A stretch of 64,000 bases of DNA, from contig NZ_CP138920.1 in the NCBI RefSeq assembly GCF_047123815.1, positions 558,001 through 622,000 on the forward strand. The letters are read 5' to 3'. Shown one piece after another: positions 8,057 to 15,997 of this stretch. Positions within the stretch are counted from its first letter, which is position 1. Each line of letters opens with the position of its first letter. This stretch comes from Maricaulis sp017643475 (GTDB taxonomy: Bacteria; Pseudomonadota; Alphaproteobacteria; Caulobacterales; Maricaulaceae). The notes below the pieces were generated by a model that saw nothing but the letters and a program-made list of their open reading frames with translations, was not told where the DNA came from and did not search any database. The translations under genes were made by a program, and so were the position numbers.

Positions 8057-9433
8057 TTACTCGTCTGGCGACCACTTCTCGCTCATGGTCACCAATTCCT
8101 CTGCGCTGGTGGGATGCACAGCGCATGCCGCATCATATTGTGATTTCGTCAAACCTGCTTTGACGGCAATCCCGGCGAGCTGGATCATCTCCGGCGCGTC
8201 AGGACCGACAATATGCACACCCAAAACGCGTTCTGTCTCCCCGTCGACGACAAGTTTCATCAGCATTCTGCTGCCAACGTCACTCAGCGTGTACTTCATC
8301 GGGCGGAAGCTTGTTTTATAGATGTCCACTTTCGCGACAGATTTTCGCGCCTCTTCCTCGGTCATGCCCACCGAGCCGACAGGCGGCTGGGTGAAGACGG
8401 CCGAGGCGATATCGGAATGGTCATAGGCTGTCGGCGTGTCATTGAAGACCGTCGCCGCAAAGGCCGCACCCTCACGAATGGCGACCGGCGTCAGGTTGAC
8501 CCGGTTAGTGACGTCGCCCACGGCGTAGATGTGGTCCGCTGTAGTCTTGGAATAGGCGTCAACCTTGATCGCACCCTTCCCGTCCAGCTCGACACCGGCC
8601 TTGTCCAGGCCCAGCCCGTGCGTATAGGGCGTGCGGCCGACCGCATACATCACGAGATCCGTATCAATCGTGTCGCTGTTTTTCAGATGCACCCGCTTAG
8701 AGCCATCAGCGAGCGCCTCGATTTTCGTGAACACGGTCTCCGTGACAATCTTGACGCCCGAGGCCTCGATTTCCTTGTGCACATGCGTGCGCACATCCGC
8801 ATCGAAGCCGCGCAGAACCTCATCACCGCGATAGACCTGCACCACATCTGAGCCCATGCCGTTGAAGATCTGGGCGAACTCACAGGCGATATAGCCACCG
8901 CCGGCGATCACCACACGCTTGGGCAATTCAGGCAGATAGAAGGCCTCGTTCGAGGTGATGCCGAGATCATGCCCCGGAATATCGTCCGGCACGAAAGGCG
9001 TTCCACCCACCGCGATCAGGATCTTGGCCGCAGTGACCGTACGGTCCTGATTGACGAGGCGGATCGTGTTCGGACCTTCCAGCACAGCGCGGTCATCAAT
9101 GGCTTCAACACCACTGCCGGCCAGCAGGCGGCCATAAATGCCTTCGAGACGCTCGATCTCCTTGTCCTTGGCGGCGATAAGCCTTTCCCAGCTGAACTCG
9201 TTCTCGCCCACATCCCAGCCAAAACTCTCGGCCAGCTGGAAGGTCTTTGCGAACTCGGACGCGTAGACCAGCAGTTTCTTGGGAACACAGCCACGGATCA
9301 CACAGGTTCCGCCATAACGGTGTTCCTCGGCGATCGCGATCTTGCCGGCGCCGTACTTGGCGGCCATGCGCGACGCGCGCACACCGCCAGAACCGGCACC
9401 GATGACAAAGAGGTCGTAGTCAAAATCAGGCAT
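8057..9433 (-). CDS. gor: Glutathione-disulfide reductase
   Basis: A 458-residue class I flavoprotein disulfide reductase. The N-terminal FAD loop GAGSGG is at residues 12-17 and the redox disulfide is Cys44/Cys49 in GGTCVIRGCVPKK, the exact pattern of glutathione reductases. A second Rossmann loop (GGGYIACEFA) binds NADPH and the C-terminal HPTSAEE supplies the active-site histidine and glutamate. It keeps cytosolic glutathione reduced. It is only 18 bases downstream from the DUF2059 gene and 17 bases from the DAHP synthase start. Confidence 0.95.
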   Translation of the reverse strand: MPDFDYDLFVIGAGSGGVRASRMAAKYGAGKIAIAEEHRYGGTCVIRGCVPKKLLVYASEFAKTFQLAESFGWDVGENEFSWERLIAAKDKEIERLEGIYGRLLAGSGVEAIDDRAVLEGPNTIRLVNQDRTVTAAKILIAVGGTPFVPDDIPGHDLGITSNEAFYLPELPKRVVIAGGGYIACEFAQIFNGMGSDVVQVYRGDEVLRGFDADVRTHVHKEIEASGVKIVTETVFTKIEALADGSKRVHLKNSDTIDTDLVMYAVGRTPYTHGLGLDKAGVELDGKGAIKVDAYSKTTADHIYAVGDVTNRVNLTPVAIREGAAFAATVFNDTPTAYDHSDIASAVFTQPPVGSVGMTEEEARKSVAKVDIYKTSFRPMKYTLSDVGSRMLMKLVVDGETERVLGVHIVGPDAPEMIQLAGIAVKAGLTKSQYDAACAVHPTSAEELVTMSEKWSPDE

Positions 9434-9451
9434 TGGAAGACTTTCCCGGTT

Positions 9452-9922
9452 TTACTGGAAGATCGCCTGGACGCGGCCAAGATTGGCGTTCACCGCCTCG
9501 GTCCCAAGACGTTCACCGATGACGCTGGCCTCGCTCGTAATGCCCGGCAATTCCTGCAACACCTTTTGCCCAAGCGGTGTCGAGTTGAATGCCTGCAGCT
9601 CCTCGAGCTCCGCAAGGGTGAAGCGTGATGCATAGAGCCCTGCGCTTTCCTCGATCATGTCGTCATAGGTCGACATCATGATTTCCATCATCAAATCCAT
9701 GGCCTCATCAAGCTGAGCGTCTGTCGCACCAGGAATACTGACTTGGAAACTGTTACGGATGAGCGGCATGGTCGTCTCGAGGGCGGTGCGGTACATGTCC
9801 TCAGAGGTGCTTTGCAAAACGATCTCGCGAGCGATGACGAGACGATCGGACGCGTCATCTGCCTGGACACGGGGCACAAAGGCGATGAACGCAAAAGCAA
9901 TCCCAATAATCAGGTTTCTCAT
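9452..9922 (-). CDS. Secreted DUF2059 protein
   Basis: A 156-residue protein with a signal peptide (MRNLIIGIAFAFIAF, cleavage probably near VQA at about 21). The mature part is helical, with the pattern of DUF2059: a central helical region and a C-terminal FNSTPLGQKV motif. The family's function is not known. The ATG has GGGGAAG upstream. The gene lies between rpiA and gor in a tight operon, 9 bases after rpiA. Confidence 0.82.
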   Translation of the reverse strand: MRNLIIGIAFAFIAFVPRVQADDASDRLVIAREIVLQSTSEDMYRTALETTMPLIRNSFQVSIPGATDAQLDEAMDLMMEIMMSTYDDMIEESAGLYASRFTLAELEELQAFNSTPLGQKVLQELPGITSEASVIGERLGTEAVNANLGRVQAIFQ

Positions 9923-9931
9923 AGCTTCCCC

Positions 9932-10630
9932 TTAGAGCTCCATCACGCGCGCCTGATTGTCTTCGCCGACAATCACCACGCGGGCCAAATTCAGAAACAG
10001 GCCGTGCTCGACGACCCCTGGAATGCGCTTGAGTTCCCGATCCACTGCCTCGGCATCCGGGATTTCCTCGCAAGCACAATCGAGAATGTAGTTACCGCCA
10101 TCGGTTATGAAAGGCTCCAGCCCGTCGCCCTTGCGGCGCAGCTGCACGTCGGGGTGTTTCACGCCGGCCTTGCGCAGACCGTCAAAGATCTGCTTGGCAC
10201 CGATGGAGAAACCGAACGGGTCGACCTCCACCGGCAGCGGGAATTTCCCCAGCGTGGACACGAGTTTGCCTTCGTCCACGACGACCACCATGAGGTCCGA
10301 GGCCTGGGCGATGATCTTCTCTCGCAGGTGTCGTCCACCGCCGCCCTTGATGAGCTGGAAACGGCCATCCACCTCGTCGGCACCGTCAATGGTCACCGCA
10401 ATGTGATCGACATGATCGACATCAGCGAGCTCGATACCGAGCTCCCGCGCCAGAGCGGCAGTCTGATCCGAGGTCGGCACGCCCTTGACGCGCAACCCGT
10501 CCTTGACCCGCTCGGCGAGCAGTTTGACAAAAATCTCGGCCGTCGAGCCGGAGCCCAGGCCAATCGTCATTCCGTCTTCGACATAATCCAGCGCTGCTGC
10601 TGCGGCGTGGGTCTTCTGGCGATCGCTCAT
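9932..10630 (-). CDS. rpiA: Ribose-5-phosphate isomerase A
   Basis: A 232-residue cytosolic enzyme interconverting ribose 5-phosphate and ribulose 5-phosphate in the non-oxidative pentose phosphate pathway. The GLGSGSTA phosphate loop (about residues 24-31), the DGADE motif (about 85-89) and the KGGGG loop after it are complete. Translation starts at ATG 10630, overlapping the gabD stop by four bases. Confidence 0.96.
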   Translation of the reverse strand: MSDRQKTHAAAAALDYVEDGMTIGLGSGSTAEIFVKLLAERVKDGLRVKGVPTSDQTAALARELGIELADVDHVDHIAVTIDGADEVDGRFQLIKGGGGRHLREKIIAQASDLMVVVVDEGKLVSTLGKFPLPVEVDPFGFSIGAKQIFDGLRKAGVKHPDVQLRRKGDGLEPFITDGGNYILDCACEEIPDAEAVDRELKRIPGVVEHGLFLNLARVVIVGEDNQARVMEL

Positions 10631-12096
10631 GCGTCCACCCCTCCCAGGAGTATGTATTTCAACTCGGTGAACTCCTCGACACCCCACTTGCCGCCCTCGC
10701 GGCCGATGCCGGATTCCTTGACCCCGCCGAACGGCGTGGAGGCTGCACCAACCATGGGCGCATTGACTCCGATCATGCCGTACTCCAGCGCCTCGGTCAG
10801 GCGGTGAATGCGATTGACGTCATTGGTATAGATATAGGCGGCCAGGCCATAGGGCGTGTCATTGGCCAGGCGCACGATCTCATCCTCGCTCTCGGCCCGG
10901 TAGACCGAGGCCACGGGGCCGAAAATCTCGAAACAGGCAAGGTCCATATCCGTGGAACCGCCCTCGATCAGGGTCGGCGCGTAAAACGCTCCGCCCAGCT
11001 CGTCCACCAGCGGCTTGCCACCAGCCAGGATATTCGCGCCGCTCTCACGGGCGTTCTTCACCAGGGCATCAACACGTTCGACCGCTTCCATATGGATCAG
11101 CGGACCCACATCCGTGTCGCCCTCGAAACCATCACCCGGGGTCAGCGCCTCAACCCGCTTTTGCAATGCCTCGACCAGCGCATCGGCAATGCCCGGCTGG
11201 GCGATAATGCGGTTGGCAGACACACAGGTCTGTCCGGACACGCGGTATTTGGAGGCGACGATACCGTCGGCGGCCTTGTCGACATCCGCATCGTCCATGA
11301 CGATGAAGGGCGCATTGCCGCCCAGTTCCAGGGCGACACGTTTCACACCGTCGGCCGCCTGGCGCATCAACAGCTTGCCGACCGGCGTCGAGCCGGTGAA
11401 GCCGATCATGCGAACCTCGTCCGAACCGGTCAGCACCGGGCCGATGGCCTGGGCATCACCGCAGACCACGTTGAAGACACCGTCGGGAATGCCGGCGCGC
11501 TTGGCCAGCTCGGCCAGGGCCAGCGCCGAGAGCGGTGTCTCGGGAGCCGGCTTGATGACCATCGTACAGCCCGCCGCCAGCGCCGGAGCGCACTTGCGAG
11601 TGATCATGGCGTTGGGGAAGTTCCACGGCGTGATACAGGCCACCACACCGATCGGCTGGCGGATGGTCCAGCCACGCGAGCCCGGGAAAGGCGGTGTCAT
11701 GGTCTCGCCATGCACACGCTTGCCCTCTTCCGCGGACCAGTCGATGAAACCGGCGCCATAAACGATCTCGCCCTGGGCCTCGCGATAGGTCTTGCCCATC
11801 TCAGCCGTGATGATTGTCGCCAGATCCGCCGTATTTTGCAGGATCAGCTCGCGCCATTTCATCAACAAGGCTGCGCGTTCGAAGGGAGAAACCTTCTTCC
11901 AGCTTTCAAAAGCCCGGGCCGCTGCAGCGACCGCCGACCGTGCGCCTGCGTCTCCGACATCGGCAACATCGGCCAGTTTCTGGCCGGTCGCCGGATTGCT
12001 CACTTCAAACTGGGCATCGGCTGAAACCCACTCGCCATCAATGAAGGACGCAGATTGCAGCAGTGTCGGGTCCTGAAGACGCTCGATCAGATTCAT
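10627..12096 (-). CDS. gabD: NAD(P)-dependent succinate-semialdehyde dehydrogenase
   Basis: A 489-residue aldehyde dehydrogenase of the GabD group. The catalytic cysteine is Cys291 in GQTCVSANR, the general-base glutamate lies in LELGGNAP, and the FTGSTPVGK cofactor segment is present. It would oxidise succinate semialdehyde to succinate, feeding the TCA cycle. Close homologues act on other short aldehydes, so the substrate is inferred from overall similarity. Its start overlaps the glmU stop by one base (TGATG). Confidence 0.9.
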   Translation of the reverse strand: MNLIERLQDPTLLQSASFIDGEWVSADAQFEVSNPATGQKLADVADVGDAGARSAVAAAARAFESWKKVSPFERAALLMKWRELILQNTADLATIITAEMGKTYREAQGEIVYGAGFIDWSAEEGKRVHGETMTPPFPGSRGWTIRQPIGVVACITPWNFPNAMITRKCAPALAAGCTMVIKPAPETPLSALALAELAKRAGIPDGVFNVVCGDAQAIGPVLTGSDEVRMIGFTGSTPVGKLLMRQAADGVKRVALELGGNAPFIVMDDADVDKAADGIVASKYRVSGQTCVSANRIIAQPGIADALVEALQKRVEALTPGDGFEGDTDVGPLIHMEAVERVDALVKNARESGANILAGGKPLVDELGGAFYAPTLIEGGSTDMDLACFEIFGPVASVYRAESEDEIVRLANDTPYGLAAYIYTNDVNRIHRLTEALEYGMIGVNAPMVGAASTPFGGVKESGIGREGGKWGVEEFTELKYILLGGVDA

Positions 12097-13451
12097 CAGG
12101 CTTTTTCTCCTTTGTTCTTGCGCGCCAGCTTTGCCTTGCGATAGCGCTCCGCCCAGCCATCCTTGTGCACCTGCTCGGCCCGGGCGACAGCCAGGGCATT
12201 GTCCGGCACGTCATTGGTGACGACACCGCCAGACCCTGTATAGGCGCCCTCGCCCACCTTGACCGGCGCGACCAGCGAGGTGTTGGAACCGATAAAGGCC
12301 CCGGCGCCGATCTCGGTCAGGTGCTTGTCGTATCCGTCATAGTTACAGGTGATCGTGCCAGCTCCGATATTGGCGCCCTCGCCAATGTGCGCATCGCCGA
12401 TATAGGAAAGGTGGGAGACTTTCGCACCGTCAGCCAGCTGCGCCTTCTTCACCTCGACAAAATTGCCGATCTTGGCGTTGGGACCAATGTCCGCCCCCGG
12501 ACGCAATCGCGCATAGGGGCCAACAGACGCGCCGTTACGCACGGTGGTGCCTTCCAGATGGGAGAATGCCTTCACGGTCGCATCTTCCTCGATCTTCACA
12601 CCCGGTGCGAAGACGACATGCGGCTCAACCACGACATCACGCTCGATCTCGGTGTCATGGGAGAAGAAGACCGTTTCCGGCGCGACCAGGGTCACGCCTG
12701 CCCTCATCATCTCCTCGCGCTTGCGAGTCTGGAAGGCCGCCTCGGCCTCAGCCAGATCCACACGCGAGTTAACGCCCAGCACCTCGTCGGCATCCGCACG
12801 GACAGCAACAGCTCGCAAACCGCGGCCACGGGCCAGGCCGACAACATCGGTGAGGTAGTATTCGCCATTGGCATTGTCGTTGGTGACTTCGCCGAGCAGT
12901 TCGAACATCAAGTCGGCCCGCGCAGCCATCACGCCGGAGTTCACCAGGCGAACAGCGCGTTCTTCTTCATTGGCGTCCTTGTATTCGACGATCCGGTCCA
13001 GATTGCCGTCAGCATCCTCGATCAAACGGCCATAGGCGGCCGGATCTTCCGGTTCGAAACCGAGCACCGCGACCGCAGCACCTTCTGCTAGGGCGTCAAA
13101 CACCCGCTCAACCGTTTCCGCACGGATCAACGGAGTGTCGGCGTAGAGCACAATGAGATCGCCATCAAAACCGTCAAAGGCCCCCTCGGCGGCCTGGACA
13201 GCGTGCCCCGTCCCCTGCGGCGGGTCCTGGAGGGCGGTTTCCGCGCCCAGCGCATCGCCCGCATCACGTACAGCCGGCGAGTGAGCCCCGTAGACAACCA
13301 CTCGCTTGGACGCACCGGCGTCATCGGCCAGCTGGGCTGCCCAGTCGAGCATCGGCCGACCGCCGACAGAGTGAAGCACTTTTACCGTTTTAGATTTCAT
13401 GCGGGTTCCCTGACCCGCAGCCAAAATCACCGCCGCGCGCGCACGTGACAT
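12096..13451 (-). CDS. glmU: Bifunctional GlcNAc-1-phosphate uridyltransferase / glucosamine-1-phosphate acetyltransferase
   Basis: A 451-residue two-domain enzyme making UDP-GlcNAc for peptidoglycan and lipid A. The N-terminal pyrophosphorylase has LAAGQGTRMKS at about residues 9-19 and the uridine-binding TGHA stretch. The C-terminal half is a left-handed beta-helix of hexapeptide repeats with the NYDGYDKH acetyltransferase motif and the GSNTSLVAPV segment. The start is ATG at 13451 behind a purine-rich site. It heads the minus-strand chain glmU-gabD-rpiA-DUF2059-gor-DAHP synthase. Confidence 0.96.
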   Translation of the reverse strand: MSRARAAVILAAGQGTRMKSKTVKVLHSVGGRPMLDWAAQLADDAGASKRVVVYGAHSPAVRDAGDALGAETALQDPPQGTGHAVQAAEGAFDGFDGDLIVLYADTPLIRAETVERVFDALAEGAAVAVLGFEPEDPAAYGRLIEDADGNLDRIVEYKDANEEERAVRLVNSGVMAARADLMFELLGEVTNDNANGEYYLTDVVGLARGRGLRAVAVRADADEVLGVNSRVDLAEAEAAFQTRKREEMMRAGVTLVAPETVFFSHDTEIERDVVVEPHVVFAPGVKIEEDATVKAFSHLEGTTVRNGASVGPYARLRPGADIGPNAKIGNFVEVKKAQLADGAKVSHLSYIGDAHIGEGANIGAGTITCNYDGYDKHLTEIGAGAFIGSNTSLVAPVKVGEGAYTGSGGVVTNDVPDNALAVARAEQVHKDGWAERYRKAKLARKNKGEKA

Positions 13452-13573
13452 GCCATTCCACCCTTTCAAGTGAATCGATACTGGACCTATATGCCAGCGC
13501 TATAACCCATAGAGACCGGATGTGTCAGCATATCCGGCGGGCTGAGAAGAAACTTGTTTCAGGGATTGCACAG

Positions 13574-14266
13574 ATGACACTGTACAAAGACGTTTTCGCC
13601 AATGCCTCGATCGCGTTCGATCTTGATGGCACGCTGGTGGATACAGCGCCGGATCTGGTCCGCGCGCTCAATGCTGTCATCCTGCCCCGCGGCCTGCAGC
13701 CGGTTCTGGTATCCGATGTTCGTGAAATGGTGGGCCGGGGCGCCAAGGCGATGATCCGCCGCGCCCATGATCGCCAGGATGTCGCACTGACAGAGACCGA
13801 GGTGGACGCGCTGTTTCCAGCTTTTATCGAAAGCTATCAGAGCAATGTCGCCGCCGACAGCATTCCCTTCCCGAATGTGCGCGAGACGCTGGATCGCCTG
13901 GCCGAGGCCGGCGCGCGCCTGTCGGTCTGCACCAATAAACCCTCGGTCTTGGCGGACCTGCTGCTGCGGGAATTGGAGCTGGACGGCTATTTCGAACGCG
14001 TGATCGGACCGGAACGAACGCGGGCGAAGAAACCGGCAGCGGATCATGTTCATGATGCGCTCGGGGCGGGTCACCACCGCGCCGCCATGGTCGGCGACAG
14101 CGCCCCGGACGTGGATGCCGCGAAGGCCGCCGGCGTCCCGTCTATCATCCTGAGCTATGGTTATAGTGAAAAACCGGCCGGCTCGCTGGGAGCCGACCGG
14201 TTAATTCATGAATTCTCAGATGTGCCTGAGACGCTCGCCGAGATCTGGCGAACGGTGTCGGACTAA
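13574..14266 (+). CDS. gph: Phosphoglycolate phosphatase-like HAD hydrolase
   Basis: A 230-residue HAD-superfamily phosphatase. Motif I is FDLDGTLVDT (about residues 13-22) with the nucleophilic aspartate, motif II is the threonine in CTNKPS, motif III the lysine of RAKKPA, and motif IV is GDSAPDVDAA. The helical cap after motif I and the GRGA segment fit Gph, which clears 2-phosphoglycolate. It is divergent from glmU. An upstream in-frame extension of 43 codons lacks a ribosome binding site. Confidence 0.85.
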   Translation: MTLYKDVFANASIAFDLDGTLVDTAPDLVRALNAVILPRGLQPVLVSDVREMVGRGAKAMIRRAHDRQDVALTETEVDALFPAFIESYQSNVAADSIPFPNVRETLDRLAEAGARLSVCTNKPSVLADLLLRELELDGYFERVIGPERTRAKKPAADHVHDALGAGHHRAAMVGDSAPDVDAAKAAGVPSIILSYGYSEKPAGSLGADRLIHEFSDVPETLAEIWRTVSD

Positions 14267-14272
14267 TCCGAC

Positions 14273-14491
14273 TTACGCCGTACGGCGCTCGCGACCCATG
14301 TCATTGGCCGGGCGAGTCGGCATGCCGTTGACCAGGTTCGAACGTACATCGGTACGTGCGGAACGCATGGCCGGCATGAAGCCTGCGTCGACCAGGTCGA
14401 CACTGACATCATAACCGCGCTCTGCCCAATAGGCTTCAATGCGGGACTTCAAGCGACGTGCGCCTTCCGGCGTGCACAGATCGTTACTCAT
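14273..14491 (-). CDS. Small conserved-type basic protein, 72 residues
   Basis: The protein starts MSNDLCTPEGARRLKSRI and has an amphipathic helix containing AYWAERGYDV followed by VDLVDAGFMPAMRSARTDVRSNL, ending in an arginine-rich tail. I do not recognise a named domain. The start is well supported: GGAGG lies eight bases before the ATG. It has its own promoter-like sequence and a stable hairpin in the leader (see separate entries), so it is probably regulated independently. It converges on the phosphatase gene with six bases between the stops. Confidence 0.75.
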   Translation of the reverse strand: MSNDLCTPEGARRLKSRIEAYWAERGYDVSVDLVDAGFMPAMRSARTDVRSNLVNGMPTRPANDMGRERRTA

Positions 14492-14508
14492 GAACAAAAC
14501 CTCCTACG

Positions 14509-14529
14509 CGACCGAGCTTCCCTCGGTCG
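14509..14529 (-). promoter_or_regulatory. Perfect 8-bp hairpin in the leader of the 72-residue protein
   Basis: CGACCGAG and CTCGGTCG pair perfectly around a five-base loop, which reads GGAAG in the minus-strand RNA. The stem ends about five bases before the GGAGG ribosome binding site, so it could influence translation of the downstream gene. Confidence 0.5.
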
Positions 14530-14615
14530 GGAATGACGTCCAATCAAATTGATAATTACGGGGCCCACGCCCTGGGTAATCCCGAATGTGCGCAGGCTGA
14601 TATATGCCGGAGCGG

Positions 14616-14644
14616 TTTATGACGAGACCATGAAGGTGTGTCAA
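14616..14644 (-). promoter_or_regulatory. Sigma-70-like promoter for the 72-residue protein gene
   Basis: On the minus strand a perfect TTGACA (-35, 14644-14639) is separated by 17 bases from CATAAA (-10, 14621-14616). Transcription would start near 14608 and give a leader of about 115 bases. The -35 region lies inside an inverted repeat GGTGTG/CACACC (14635-14655), which could be an operator. Confidence 0.5.
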
Positions 14645-14944
14645 GTTGTCACACCAAGGGCGAAATGCAGTAGAGATTCAACTTTCGCCTGCATTGCCCT
14701 CAAAAGCTCCCGATCACCCAGAACCCCATTTCTGCGTGCAATCCCGTCAGGGGAGACATTTCGGGATCGTGCGATCAGCACTATCCAGCCCGCCTCAATC
14801 CCTAACGAAATCTCGACTTTTTCCGTTAATCCACAGGTAGGGTGCCCCGGGACGGTTTGCCGCAGCGAGAACCTGCCCAATCCAGTTGCGAGGCGTTCGC
14901 AAAAATGCGAGACATGCTTCAACTCGAAATCCGATGGATAAGTT

Positions 14945-15997
14945 ATGAAAAATACCCTCACGCTTTTTGCCGCCACGCTTGTACTCGCCGCGTGTAATCC
15001 GGCACCACAAACGTCTGATTCCGCCAGCGCAGAATCGGAAAGCCGTGTCGTCAATGTCTACTCGGCGCGCCACTACAGCAGTGACGCTGTCGTCTATGCG
15101 GCCTTCACGGAAGCGACGGGTATCGAGATCAACCTGATCGAGGCCCGTGGTGACCAGCTGATCGAACGTATCCGCGCCGATGGTGAACGCAGCCCGGCCG
15201 ACGTCATCGTCACCGTCGATGCCGCCCGCCTGCATCGCGCTGAAGAGGCCGGCCTGTTTGCCCAGAGCGATTACAGCGAATTTGCCGACCGCTTGCCGGA
15301 CCACCTGATCCACCCGCAGGGCTATTGGGTCGGTGTTGCGCAGCGTTCGCGTATCATCGCCTATTCCAATGAGCGTGTTCAGGACGGTGAGATCACAACC
15401 TATGCCGACCTGGCGGATGAGCGCTGGAATGGCCGCATCTGTGTGCGCAGCTCCGGCAGCGTCTATAACCAGTCCCTGCTCGCCTCCATCGTCGCTCACG
15501 AAGGTGAGGAAGCCGCCGAGGCCTGGGCCCAGGCCATCGTCAACAACATGGCCCGCGCTCCGCAGGGCGGTGACCGCGACCAGCTCCGCGCCATTGCCGC
15601 GGGCGAATGCGATGTCGCCATCACGAACCACTATTATTTCGCGATGATGGCCAATTCCAACGAGCCGGCCGACCAGGCCGTCGTCGAGCAGACGACGCTC
15701 TTCTTCCCGAACCAGGATACCACCGGTGCGCACATGAACGTCTCCGGCGCCGGTATCGCCCTGAACGCCCCGCACCCGGACGAGGCCCGCGAATTCATCG
15801 CCTTCCTCGTGTCTGACGAGGCTCAGCGAATCTTTGCCGAGATGACCAATGAGGTCCCCGCCGTTCCGACCGCACAGTGGGACAACGCCACGCTCTCCGC
15901 GATGATGCCCTTTACCCAGGATGACCTGGAAATCGCTGAACTCGGTGCCAATAACGCCATCGCCCAGCGTATCTTCGACCGCGTCGGCTGGCAGTGA
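14945..15997 (+). CDS. Iron(III) ABC transporter substrate-binding lipoprotein
   Basis: A 350-residue periplasmic binding protein of the FbpA/FutA family. A lipoprotein signal ends in LAAC with Cys17 as the lipidation site. The mature protein opens with VNVYSARHY, a family hallmark supplying an iron-ligand tyrosine, and has the NHYYF tyrosine pair later. It should bind ferric iron in the periplasm and deliver it to the permease encoded next. Its stop overlaps the permease GTG start (GTGA). Confidence 0.92.
   Translation: MKNTLTLFAATLVLAACNPAPQTSDSASAESESRVVNVYSARHYSSDAVVYAAFTEATGIEINLIEARGDQLIERIRADGERSPADVIVTVDAARLHRAEEAGLFAQSDYSEFADRLPDHLIHPQGYWVGVAQRSRIIAYSNERVQDGEITTYADLADERWNGRICVRSSGSVYNQSLLASIVAHEGEEAAEAWAQAIVNNMARAPQGGDRDQLRAIAAGECDVAITNHYYFAMMANSNEPADQAVVEQTTLFFPNQDTTGAHMNVSGAGIALNAPHPDEAREFIAFLVSDEAQRIFAEMTNEVPAVPTAQWDNATLSAMMPFTQDDLEIAELGANNAIAQRIFDRVGWQ

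Larger units (their letters stand above)
14492..14944. other. Intergenic region of 453 bases without a confident gene
   Basis: It holds the leader hairpin and promoter listed separately and, near the iron transporter start, a short inverted repeat TCGCA-N4-TGCGA at 14897-14910. A minus-strand open frame runs through 14641-14935 but has no plausible ATG or GTG start of its own and no recognisable domain. No convincing Fur or Irr box was seen upstream of the iron transporter genes. Confidence 0.6.

Noticed and set aside
10804..12024. Plus-strand frame of 406 codons antisense to gabD
   Set aside because: Histidine/arginine-rich shadow without domains; gabD motifs are intact on the minus strand.
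14257..14272. Inverted repeat GTCGGA/TCCGAC spanning the phosphatase stop codon as a terminator
   Set aside because: The six-pair stem has no T tract on either side; it is too weak to call a terminator.
14641..15054. Minus-strand open frame of 137 codons across the iron transporter start
   Set aside because: It overlaps the signal peptide of the binding protein on the other strand, has no ribosome binding site and no domain; a shorter form within 14641-14935 lacks an ATG or GTG start.
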